From contig WJIV01000308.1 of NCBI GenBank assembly GCA_014730055.1, positions 1 through 5,036 on the forward strand: DNA of 5,036 nucleotides. The letters run 5' to 3'. Of the stretch, positions 1-5,036 are shown piece after piece (the stretch's first letter is position 1; every line of letters starts with the position of its first letter). Source of the DNA: Candidatus Bathyarchaeota archaeon (GTDB lineage: Archaea; Thermoproteota; Bathyarchaeia; TCS64). A program made the translations under genes and the position numbers. Below the pieces are notes generated by a model, which saw nothing but the letters and a program-made list of their open reading frames with translations, made no database searches and was not told the DNA's origin.

Positions 1-297
1 GTATCAGGGGAGCCACTGTTCAGCTCTAAACATAAGTACAAGTCGGGTACAGGGTGGCCAAGCTTCTACAAGCCAATAGACTCCGAGAACATAGTTACAG
101 TTGAGGATCGAAGCCTATGGATGACAAGGACGGAAGTAAGAAGTAAAGAAGGCGACTCTCACCTGGGTCACGTATTCAATGATGGACCTCAACCAACAGG
201 GCGTAGATACTGTATGAATTCGGCTGCTCTCAGGTTCATACCCGTCGATAAGATGGAAGAAGAAGGGTACGGGGAGTACCTGGATCTTTTCAAGTAA
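1..297 (+). CDS. msrB: Peptide-methionine (R)-S-oxide reductase MsrB, 5'-truncated by window edge
   Basis: Frame 1 is open from the first base to TAA at 295-297, giving 98 C-terminal residues of MsrB. The enzyme is cytosolic and reduces methionine-R-sulfoxide in proteins, with thioredoxin usually as the final reductant. Visible family signatures are GWPSF (fragment residues 18-22), RTEVRSK (43-49), [12 protein letters not shown] (52-63) and [11 protein letters not shown] (69-79), where Cys71 of the fragment is the expected catalytic cysteine. The family is about 140 residues long (B. subtilis MsrB is 143), so roughly 45 residues are missing, or more if this is the C-terminal half of an MsrA-MsrB fusion. 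The position before GWPSF, often the resolving Cys, is Thr17 here. The CxxC pairs of zinc-type MsrB are absent from the visible part (the second pair would lie near residues 48-51, which read SKEG). The promoter and start lie outside the window. The family call is near certain. Confidence 0.95.
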   Translation, partial: VSGEPLFSSKHKYKSGTGWPSFYKPIDSENIVTVEDRSLWMTRTEVRSKEGDSHLGHVFNDGPQPTGRRYCMNSAALRFIPVDKMEEEGYGEYLDLFK

Positions 298-307
298 CTA
301 TCCAGTA

Positions 308-325
308 ATTTTTTGCGAAGAAAAT
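308..325 (+). terminator. Small AT-rich hairpin with GCGA tetraloop after msrB, possible 3'-end element
   Basis: The sequence can fold into a 7-bp stem (308-314 with 319-325, one G-U pair) closed by GCGA (315-318), which fits the stable GNRA tetraloop class. It starts 10 nt after the msrB stop codon. The 5' arm holds a T6 run (309-314), and T-runs are the usual archaeal termination signal. No T-run follows the hairpin directly, so this is not a bacterial-style intrinsic terminator. AAAATCG (321-327) could alternatively pair with CGATTTT (342-348). Termination here is inferred. Confidence 0.35.
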
Positions 326-385
326 CGGAAATAATAAGTTACGATTTTACTAATATTTCTATTATTTATCTGGCGTTGAAAACGA

Positions 386-399
386 CAAATGTATAAATA
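386..399 (+). promoter_or_regulatory. Archaeal promoter (TATA box with A-rich BRE-like flank) for the small Cys-cluster gene
   Basis: TATAAATA at 392-399 is preceded by the A-rich flank CAAATG (386-391). The box centre is near 395.5, and an archaeal TATA box usually sits about 26 nt before transcription start. This puts the start near 420-422, almost exactly at the TTG codon at 419 or just before the in-frame TTG at 428. The mRNA is therefore predicted to be leaderless or nearly so, which agrees with the lack of a Shine-Dalgarno sequence. Confidence 0.7.
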
Positions 400-418
400 T
401 TATTTTTAACAATCTTAA

Positions 419-640
419 TTGATTAATTTGAGCTGCGACACATGTGAATTTCGTAATGATTGTCACATTAGGAAAGCCTATCAAGAAAGTAAGAGGTACA
501 ATCAGGAAGAAGATATAGATAAACTCAGAGAAATAAGCAATATGTTAGAACTACATGAGTCATATATAGTAGATATGAGAAGAGACGTCAACTCAAGGCT
601 GGTAGAACTATCACGAAGAAAGAGAGCTAAAAGTAATTAG
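419..640 (+). CDS. Small hypothetical protein with N-terminal CxxC-x5-C-H cluster
   Basis: This 73-codon gene starts with TTG and I do not recognise its family. The N-terminus carries Cys6, Cys9, Cys15 and His16, spaced CxxC-x5-CH, enough to bind one Zn2+ or an iron-sulfur cluster. The remainder (about residues 20-65) is highly charged and probably helical, and the C-terminus ends in a basic run (RRKRAKSN), compatible with nucleic-acid or protein binding. The TTG at 419 was chosen because a TATA box lies about 24 nt upstream. The in-frame TTG at 428 is equally compatible and would give a protein beginning at Ser5-Cys6. The first ATG (541) would discard the Cys cluster and is unlikely. The gene is monocistronic in view, downstream of msrB and convergent with the terminase operon. 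A role as a small regulator or metal protein is inference only. That it is a real gene is supported by the promoter placement and cysteine spacing, not by any recognised homologue. Confidence 0.65.
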   Translation: MINLSCDTCEFRNDCHIRKAYQESKRYNQEEDIDKLREISNMLELHESYIVDMRRDVNSRLVELSRRKRAKSN

Positions 641-750
641 CATTAAATACTTTTGAATATGGAATAATTAAAAATAGTTGACTAAAACATAGTAAATGTT
701 GAATAAAGCAGAGTCTTTTCTATTTAGTATTTAATCGATCGATTCTTGGA
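641..750. repeat. Convergent intergenic region with 10-bp inverted repeat, inner hairpin and 12-bp palindrome
   Basis: This gap separates the stop codons of the small + strand gene and the - strand terL. ATTAAATACT (642-651) is perfectly repeated in inverted orientation as AGTATTTAAT (726-735). Between them AACAT (686-690) and ATGTT (696-700) can form a 5-bp hairpin with a 5-nt loop. A 12-bp perfect palindrome, AATCGATCGATT, lies at 733-744, seven bases beyond the terL stop, and overlaps the outer arm by three bases. T-runs exist for both directions: TCTTTTCTATTT (714-725) on + and TTTTT (674-670) on -. The simplest reading is a shared 3'-end/termination region. The palindrome could also be a protein-binding or recombination site. 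Confidence 0.5.
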
Positions 751-2163
751 TTATCTTATGATCCTCGCCAGGGGTATACTTTTTGGTCTATTTTCCTCTG
801 CCGCAAGGACTGCCAGAGCTATGGCCCAAAAGATATCATCGTGGGTTCCAAGAGGATGATCATACTGTATAGTTCCTTGTTTGGTTAGGTGAAATGTTGG
901 GGTGTTTAGTTCCGACAGGATTTCTCGATTATATGGTATACTGAGGGTACCATCTGAGATACGCGACTTTAGCAGCTCAGCCATGTGCATCTTATTCTTG
1001 TGTGTGAAAGTAACTCCATAGGCAGGGAGTCCCGAGGCCTTGAAGTCGTTAGTAATATGGTCTCCGTGTTTTGTGCTATCAAGATAACATGCGTGTACGA
1101 TTCCCCAGTTAGAAGCGAGGACCTTGGCATACCCGATGACAGATGTAAGTGGCTCTCCTAGGGGGAACTTTTGGAGGTGAAGGAGATCAAGCCCTTTTGC
1201 TCTATCAATAACTGCAATAGCGCTGTGATCAACGCGTTCTGCGAGGTCAACACCCATATAGAAGTCACCATTCAGAGGTTTGTTGTATGGTTTAAGCTCG
1301 AGTGCAGGGTTGATGGCATTAGTGAGAAGCTGAGTTGGTAGCCATATATTGGATTCCTCCGCGAATTCTGCGAGGTACTCTGTCTCGTACGCGAGGGGAT
1401 TATTCTCCTGGGTTCTCAGAATCTCCTCCTTGAACTCTGTGGCATATACGCCTTCCTTGTAGGCGGTTTCCCAGCTGATGTGAAACTGCTGGTAGCTGGT
1501 GTCTAAGCTTAGGCGGTGGAACAGCGTACCCTTACCCCACGGGGTGCTACTGAGAATTAGCCTGCCTCCGGTAGTTGCAAGCATGGGTATCATTACGTGC
1601 CTGAGCATAGATTCGTCGTTCCTGAAGAAGGCGGCCTCATCAACCATGATTATGTGTGCCTTATATCCCCTGATTGTCTCCTCGCTGTTGGGGAGGGCAA
1701 CAATTCTACTCCCGTTTCGGAAGTAGATTCTGGTCCTTCTCGTTTGTTTAATGATACTTTTTCTAATCCCTTGGGGCATGTAGCCTATGAGCCTGTGGAT
1801 CTCGTCCCTGAGGTTGATGCTCTGGCGCTCACTAGGAGCCACAAGTAGGATGGTCTGATCCTTGTGGAAGCTTGCGTGCCAGATGCCAAGCTGACCAAGG
1901 GTACGGGTCTTGCCTGATTGTCGGGGCCATCGTACTAGGATACGTTTATGGTGGCTCTTTAGAAGCTCTTCTTGGTACTGTGTTGGCTTTATTCCAAGTA
2001 TCAGCCTCGAGAAAAAGACTGGGTCTTCCCTGAGCTCAGATATTATTGAGTCATCTTTTAGTGCCTCTTCAACGAGGCCTGGTTCAGTCGTGTTTAGTCT
2101 AACCTGGTTGAGGGGGGATTCATGTATGTATTCAAGTAGGTTCTCAAGTTCTAGGGGCGGCAA
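751..2163 (-). CDS. terL: Terminase large subunit (viral DNA-packaging ATPase and nuclease)
   Basis: This 470-residue protein has every expected part of a tailed-virus large terminase, the motor that pumps DNA into a procapsid and cuts the concatemer. The N-terminal ATPase has a Q-motif-like PTQYQEELL (60-68), a terminase-type Walker A PRQSGKT (80-86, Lys85), Walker B IIMVDEA (171-177, Asp175 and catalytic Glu176) and the coupling motif LSSTP (204-208). The C-terminal RNase H-fold nuclease has acidic residues in GVDLAE (Asp306), CYLDSTKHGD (Asp362) and HDD (Asp442/Asp443). No frameshift or missing catalytic residue is visible, and length is normal for the family. The start is TTG at 2163-2161, chosen because AGGAG (2177-2173, read on the - strand) lies nine bases upstream. 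It overlaps the end of the upstream HTH gene by 13 nt, indicating translational coupling in one operon. No portal or capsid gene follows; instead the operon ends against a convergent small gene. Confidence 0.95.
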   Translation of the reverse strand: MPPLELENLLEYIHESPLNQVRLNTTEPGLVEEALKDDSIISELREDPVFFSRLILGIKPTQYQEELLKSHHKRILVRWPRQSGKTRTLGQLGIWHASFHKDQTILLVAPSERQSINLRDEIHRLIGYMPQGIRKSIIKQTRRTRIYFRNGSRIVALPNSEETIRGYKAHIIMVDEAAFFRNDESMLRHVMIPMLATTGGRLILSSTPWGKGTLFHRLSLDTSYQQFHISWETAYKEGVYATEFKEEILRTQENNPLAYETEYLAEFAEESNIWLPTQLLTNAINPALELKPYNKPLNGDFYMGVDLAERVDHSAIAVIDRAKGLDLLHLQKFPLGEPLTSVIGYAKVLASNWGIVHACYLDSTKHGDHITNDFKASGLPAYGVTFTHKNKMHMAELLKSRISDGTLSIPYNREILSELNTPTFHLTKQGTIQYDHPLGTHDDIFWAIALAVLAAEENRPKSIPLARIIR

Positions 2164-2651
2164 ATTACAAATCTCCTATCGTATTGCCTATACTTTCTTG
2201 GCTGAATAGGTGAGTCTGCTCTAATAATCTTTACAAGCCTCTCATTCAGGTCTGGTTTTTCCTGGAATACCTCTTCAGGAGTATATCTCAAGATGGTGCT
2301 TGTCACGTTAATCATGTTGGCCATACTGTTCATGATCTTGTGACGCTGGGCATCTTCCAGGTTTGGGTTATTCAGCTCCTTGTTGTAGAGGTCTGTGAGG
2401 CTCCAGCAATATCTTAATAGATCTATTTTATCTCGTCTTACGGCCTCCTCCCTGGAGATTAGTGTAAAAAGTGAAAAATCAGGTTCAAATATTTTCTCTG
2501 GGGCTGGGGAGGGCTTTTTCTTTAAATTTAGCGATTTTGCCTTCATCTCAACCGAGTGCAAGCTTCTTCCTAAATGCCTAGCTATATCAGCATTAGATGT
2601 AGTAGGGTATAAATTCTTCAGGATATCAACTTCATCAAGGCTCCATTTCAT
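2151..2651 (-). CDS. Helix-turn-helix protein, probable terminase small subunit
   Basis: This 166-residue protein begins with ATG. Residues 1-45 form a Myb/SANT- or GcrA-like helix-turn-helix: Trp3, the acidic start of helix 1, NADIARHLGRS (20-30) as the turn, and SVEMKAKSLNLKKK (33-46) as the recognition helix with a basic tail. A proline-rich linker (about 47-58) follows, then a helical, charged middle (about 66-125) and a basic C-terminus. This matches the general plan of small terminase subunits: DNA-binding head, helical oligomerisation region, and tail contacting TerL. Its stop codon (2153-2151) overlaps the start of terL by 13 nt, the classic terS-terL arrangement. TerS proteins diverge strongly in sequence, so the assignment rests mainly on domain plan and position. 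The alternative is a transcriptional regulator of the terminase operon. The expected role is to recognise the packaging start site and regulate the TerL ATPase and nuclease. Confidence 0.7.
   Translation of the reverse strand: MKWSLDEVDILKNLYPTTSNADIARHLGRSLHSVEMKAKSLNLKKKPSPAPEKIFEPDFSLFTLISREEAVRRDKIDLLRYCWSLTDLYNKELNNPNLEDAQRHKIMNSMANMINVTSTILRYTPEEVFQEKPDLNERLVKIIRADSPIQPRKYRQYDRRFVICRP
2173..2177 (-). promoter_or_regulatory. Shine-Dalgarno site that sets the terL TTG start
   Basis: On the - strand AGGAG is followed by nine bases and then TTG (2163-2161). The site lies within the last codons of the upstream gene. It is the best ribosome-binding match in the window and supports TTG over any later start. 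A leadered, SD-dependent second gene in an operon, beside leaderless first genes, is the usual archaeal arrangement. Confidence 0.7.
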
Positions 2652-2680
2652 AAACCTACAACTTAATCATTCATTTTACA

Positions 2681-2688
2681 CTATATAA
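2681..2688 (-). promoter_or_regulatory. Putative TATA box of the terminase operon
   Basis: On the - strand TTATATAG (2688-2681) lies about 33 nt from its centre to the ATG at 2651. Transcription would start near 2658, leaving a leader of only a few bases. AGGT just before the ATG is too close to act as a normal Shine-Dalgarno, so near-leaderless translation is likely. It would drive both the HTH gene and terL. The region is AT-rich, so chance TATA-like words are a caveat. Confidence 0.5.
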
Positions 2689-2690
2689 CC

Positions 2691-3008
2691 ATATCGTTTT
2701 TATAATAATCAGCATAAAAATTCACACTTTCACTCATCTCTCTCCTTTCTTATAGTAGTGATTCGAATGGATTGTAAAAAACCCATACAAAAAATCACTA
2801 TAAACAACCTACTTCATATTATATAAATAAAAAACCTGTTGTTTATATAAAATAATATTAATTTTATTGATGCCCAACTAATAATAATTCTGATATAGAG
2901 ATTTTGTAAGATTTTCACAAATTTTTATCTTTCCCTCCTTTTTTAATAACTCCTGATTAAAAAAGAGTTTTAATAAGAATTAATTCACAAAGTAGAACAT
3001 TTACTTGC
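2691..3008. other. AT-rich divergent intergenic region without a gene
   Basis: No convincing coding frame is seen on either strand. It separates the leftward terminase operon from the rightward antiporter gene, so it should hold control elements for both. It contains pyrimidine tracts (2723-2750 and 2931-2945) and a cluster of inverted repeats (2756-2850). Base composition is far more AT-rich than the terminase genes beside it. Confidence 0.6.
2756..2850. repeat. Cluster of overlapping inverted repeats upstream of the terminase operon
   Basis: Three perfect inverted pairs overlap here. TAGTGATT (2756-2763) pairs with AATCACTA (2793-2800). TATAAACAAC (2799-2808) pairs with GTTGTTTATA (2838-2847). 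TTATATAAA (2819-2827) pairs with TTTATATAA (2842-2850). The second and third compete for the same right arm, so they would form alternative structures if transcribed, or serve as spaced operator half-sites if bound as DNA. The set lies 105-200 bp upstream of the terS start. Function is unknown; an operator, replication-associated site or packaging site are possibilities. Confidence 0.45.
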
Positions 3009-3049
3009 TTGAAAAGATTTGATCGTATTTTTAGATTGTTTTTAAAACA

Positions 3050-3058
3050 TATATATAA
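3050..3058 (+). promoter_or_regulatory. Putative TATA box for the antiporter gene
   Basis: TATATATAA sits about 66 nt before the ATG at 3120 (from its centre). Transcription would begin near 3080 and give a leader of about 40 nt, with GGTGG (3111-3115) as a weak Shine-Dalgarno match. A competing weaker box, TTTTAATAAG (about 2968-2977), would instead suit the upstream TTG at 3009. Confidence 0.45.
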
Positions 3059-3119
3059 TTTATTTAGAAACCTTTTTACTGAACTAGTAATATCAGATTA
3101 CTACCTTTTTGGTGGTTTT

Positions 3120-4319
3120 ATGGTGGATGTATTGATGCTCTTTGGTGTGTCGGTTGTCGTTGCAGTCATAGGGCACCAAGTATACGAGACCTTCGGACTC
3201 CCTGAATCTATACTGATGCTTATTTTAGGGTTGATTATTGGCCCCGGGCTACTATTAATAAGACCATCCGAGATCCAACACCTAGTTGATAATATCTTTA
3301 CCCTAAGTATCATTATTATACTTCTTGAGAGCGGCCTTACCACAGATTTCAGGACAGCTCTTGAAACTATGAGGAGCTCAACGTTCTTTACGATACTGGT
3401 CCTTGGTGTGACTGTTGTAATCTGCGGTTCCTTCACGAATATTATCATGGGTTGGGGGATTTTACCAAGCTTGATGCTAGGTGTAATCTGTAGCGGGACC
3501 TCTACCCTTCCTATTCTATATTTTACTAACCGGATGAAAATAAGCAAGGAAGTAAACCAGCTCCTGGTATTTGAGTCCATTATTAATGATGTGACTATAG
3601 TTACAGCGGTCGCAATAATTATTCAGGCAATTACCCTAGCTCTTAATCCATTAAAGACGGTTATGGGGATAGTGCAGTATTTCCTTGTCGCAATATTGTA
3701 TGGTATCCTTGGGTCGACCATGTGGGCTTTAATATTGATCAGGTACCTCGAAAACCTCAAATTGAAGTACATTACGACCCTAGCTGTATCTCTATTAATC
3801 TACTCCTTTACAAGCACTCATGGAGGGAGCGGGATAATAGCGGTCATGATTTTTGCGGTTACAATAGGAAATTTATCCAATTTCTTCGCCTCCCACGGGC
3901 TTCTCAGAAGGAAGGTTAAACGCTTCTTTACAGGGATCGAGGTGATGCAGGACGAGGTCACGTTCTTGGTAAAAAACATGTTCTTCTTCATAATGGGTTT
4001 GCTGTTTGATATTCAGGCATTTAATCTGAGGATACTTGGTATAGCCATATCTCTGTCAATTCTAATGGTCGTGAGTAGGGCAGTTAGCTATAGAGTCCTC
4101 CAAAAAATTGACACGAGGTTCGATGGATCTCTCTTGGCTGTGTCATTAATGCTTCCGCGGGGGCTAACCGCTGGTCTTGCTGCTTTCATGCCCTTAGAGA
4201 AAGGCGTGAACATACCGTATCTGAAGGATATAATAATCGTGATGATTTTGTTGACAAATGTGGCCGCGACAGTTGGATTCATGATATTAGATAGAAGGAA
4301 TAGATTATCTCGGAAATAA
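3120..4319 (+). CDS. CPA1/NhaP-type Na+(K+)/H+ antiporter
   Basis: This 399-residue polytopic membrane protein belongs to the sodium/hydrogen exchanger family and exchanges Na+ (or K+) for H+ across the cell membrane. About 12 hydrophobic segments span the whole length. Family marks include GLPESILMLILGLIIGP (26-42), LLESGLTTDF (68-77), the unwound-helix region SGTSTLP (125-131), FESIINDV (151-158) with the Asn156-Asp157 pair typical of electroneutral CPA1 transporters, GGSGIIAV (235-242), FFFIMGLLFD (288-297) and LPRGLTAGL (345-353) with the conserved Arg347. No C-terminal TrkA-type regulatory domain is present. The ATG at 3120 was chosen because the protein then begins as the family usually does. 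An in-frame TTG at 3009 would add 37 residues of AT-rich, basic sequence with no family counterpart known to me. The usual TD-P of the unwound helix is replaced by T-S-T-L-P, resembling an archaeal subgroup. Ion preference cannot be read from sequence. Confidence 0.92.
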   Translation: MVDVLMLFGVSVVVAVIGHQVYETFGLPESILMLILGLIIGPGLLLIRPSEIQHLVDNIFTLSIIIILLESGLTTDFRTALETMRSSTFFTILVLGVTVVICGSFTNIIMGWGILPSLMLGVICSGTSTLPILYFTNRMKISKEVNQLLVFESIINDVTIVTAVAIIIQAITLALNPLKTVMGIVQYFLVAILYGILGSTMWALILIRYLENLKLKYITTLAVSLLIYSFTSTHGGSGIIAVMIFAVTIGNLSNFFASHGLLRRKVKRFFTGIEVMQDEVTFLVKNMFFFIMGLLFDIQAFNLRILGIAISLSILMVVSRAVSYRVLQKIDTRFDGSLLAVSLMLPRGLTAGLAAFMPLEKGVNIPYLKDIIIVMILLTNVAATVGFMILDRRNRLSRK

Positions 4320-4345
4320 TTACCTCTTCAGGGAGGATGGATAAG

Positions 4346-4358
4346 ACTAAAATTTAAG
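4346..4358 (+). promoter_or_regulatory. Putative promoter of the HTH/coiled-coil gene
   Basis: CTAAAATTTAAG contains a TATA-like AATTTAA centred near 4354, about 27 nt before the TTG at 4381. This spacing predicts a leaderless transcript beginning at the start codon, as for the small gene at 419. The box departs from the best consensus, so support is moderate. Confidence 0.5.
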
Positions 4359-4380
4359 CGGTGAGCAGGGTTATTCTAAG

Positions 4381-5036
4381 TTGACGAGAGTGTCACATGC
4401 TCAAGCCTTACAGCTGCTCCTAAGCGGTCACACCATCACAGAAGTAGCGGACATGCTGAATGTCTCCAGGACACTGGTGTACAACAGACGTAAGGATTTT
4501 ATTGAATGTGCGGAGAGGGAGGGAATATCAGTGGCGGCTGAACAATATGATTTGGATGAAACTTTTGACGAATTAATGGAACTTTCGAGACTACTCAAAA
4601 TTAACGAACTAAGCATTAGAGACGCAAAACGAGGTGCGGAACTAGTAGCTGTCATGGAGGAGGCGGAGGTAAAAGATCCCGAGGATTTCATGTCGGTTGT
4701 CATTGGGGAGGCCCAGAAGAGGGACCTATCTGGGGAGGAGGTAACAAAGTACGCGAGGGAACTCAAGGAGATTGAGGCCGATACAGGAAAAAGCTACAGT
4801 CAGATACTGGAGGAGATAGAGGAGTATGAGGAAAAGCACAAAGATCTTGAAAAGACCACTATGCTACTTGAGGAGCAAGTCCATGCTGTTCGTAGCGAAC
4901 TTGAGAAATCACTTGAGGACGCAGAGGTAACGAAGGAAAGGCTTGAAGACTACATCTCAGTAAGGGATAGTCTAAGGGATTATGGTATCAGCTTTGAGGA
5001 ACTTGGACAATTGGAGGCTGTCTTAAGTAACGTCAA
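4381..5036 (+). CDS. Helix-turn-helix plus long coiled-coil protein, 3'-truncated by window edge
   Basis: The frame is open from a stop at 4348-4350 to the window end. From TTG at 4381 it gives 218 residues with no stop. Residues about 5-38 form a helix-turn-helix: SHAQALQLLLSGHTITEVADMLNVSRTLVYNRRKDF, with ITEVADML as the first helix and SRTLVYNRRK as the recognition helix, similar to resolvase/Hin-like and transposase-type DNA-binding heads. From about 55 onward it is strongly acidic and helical, and residues 120-200 have the Glu/Lys/Leu heptad character of a long coiled coil. Another helical segment (YGISFEELGQLEAVLSNV) begins at 201 and continues outside the window. I do not recognise the function. 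Such proteins are easily misannotated as SMC, but no N-terminal Walker A motif is present. TTG 4381 is favoured because the HTH begins immediately after and a TATA-like box is 27 nt upstream; GTG 4390 is possible, and ATG 4453 would cut the HTH. A DNA-tethering or nucleoid-organising role is speculation. Confidence 0.8.
   Translation, partial: MTRVSHAQALQLLLSGHTITEVADMLNVSRTLVYNRRKDFIECAEREGISVAAEQYDLDETFDELMELSRLLKINELSIRDAKRGAELVAVMEEAEVKDPEDFMSVVIGEAQKRDLSGEEVTKYARELKEIEADTGKSYSQILEEIEEYEEKHKDLEKTTMLLEEQVHAVRSELEKSLEDAEVTKERLEDYISVRDSLRDYGISFEELGQLEAVLSNV

Noticed and set aside
1499..2209. Three + strand open frames lying across terL
   Set aside because: They are antisense to a gene whose protein shows complete terminase motifs; their translations have no family features.
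2395..2688. + strand open frame opposite the HTH gene
   Set aside because: It is a shadow of the terS-like gene, which has a convincing HTH, a promoter and coupling to terL.
2757..2773. TTCGAAT at 2762-2768 resembling a tRNA T-loop, considered as an attachment-site remnant
   Set aside because: The flanking five bases do not pair as a T-stem and no acceptor or anticodon arm is seen nearby; it is just part of the 8-bp palindrome ATTCGAAT.
641..3008. Direct repeats flanking the terminase operon as element boundaries
   Set aside because: Only short AT-rich words are shared between the two flanks (for example GATTC...GGATT with different spacing); no convincing target-site duplication or att pair.
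3101..3580. - strand 159-codon frame opposite the antiporter
   Set aside because: It is antisense to conserved transporter segments; the hydrophobic, Ser/Ile-rich composition is a by-product of the transporter codons.
3722..3919. + strand 65-codon frame inside the antiporter gene
   Set aside because: It is an out-of-frame overlap with no promoter or ribosome-binding site of its own and no recognisable domain.
4088..4282. - strand 64-codon frame opposite the end of the antiporter
   Set aside because: It is antisense to the conserved LPRGL region; no independent support.
4323..4336. CCTC/GAGG hairpin after the antiporter as a terminator
   Set aside because: The stem is only 4 bp and no T-run follows it.
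4428..4766. - strand 112-codon Ser-rich frame
   Set aside because: It is antisense to the HTH/coiled-coil gene; its Ser/Leu-rich repeats are the mirror of Glu/Arg codons.
1..5036. CRISPR array, insertion sequence, tRNA or rRNA
   Set aside because: No regularly spaced repeats, transposase motifs or RNA-gene signatures were seen on either strand.

Overview
This window is most likely archaeal. AT-rich gene starts carry TATA-like boxes about 25 nt upstream of the start codon, often with no room for a 5' leader. Three of the four visible non-ATG-or-ambiguous starts use TTG. The proteins resemble archaeal families. No rRNA or tRNA is present, so the species cannot be named.

Layout from left to right: (1) The C-terminal two thirds of a methionine-R-sulfoxide reductase (MsrB) on the + strand, ending at 297. 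(2) A 121-base AT-rich gap with a small GNRA-capped hairpin and a clear TATA box. (3) A 73-codon + strand gene for a small Cys-cluster protein of unknown function (419-640). (4) A convergent gap (641-750) containing a 10-bp inverted repeat and a 12-bp perfect palindrome. (5) A leftward two-gene operon, 2651 to 751, encoding a helix-turn-helix protein (probable small terminase subunit) and a complete viral-type large terminase (packaging ATPase plus RNase H-fold nuclease). The genes overlap by 13 nt and an internal Shine-Dalgarno sequence sets the TTG start of terL. (6) A very AT-rich gap (2652-3119) with overlapping inverted repeats, lying between the divergent terminase operon and the next gene. 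(7) A CPA1/NhaP-type monovalent cation/proton antiporter (3120-4319, +). (8) The start of a gene encoding an N-terminal helix-turn-helix followed by a long charged coiled coil (4381 to the window end, +).

The striking feature is an apparently intact terS-terL pair with no portal, capsid, protease, tail or integrase gene within about 750 bp on the left or 2.4 kb on the right, sitting among cellular-type genes (msrB, antiporter). It may be an orphan or domesticated terminase, a provirus remnant, or part of a virus or provirus that carries accessory genes beyond the window. The sequence in hand does not decide between these. The other genes show no obvious shared pathway: MsrB repairs oxidised methionine, and the antiporter handles Na+/H+ homeostasis.
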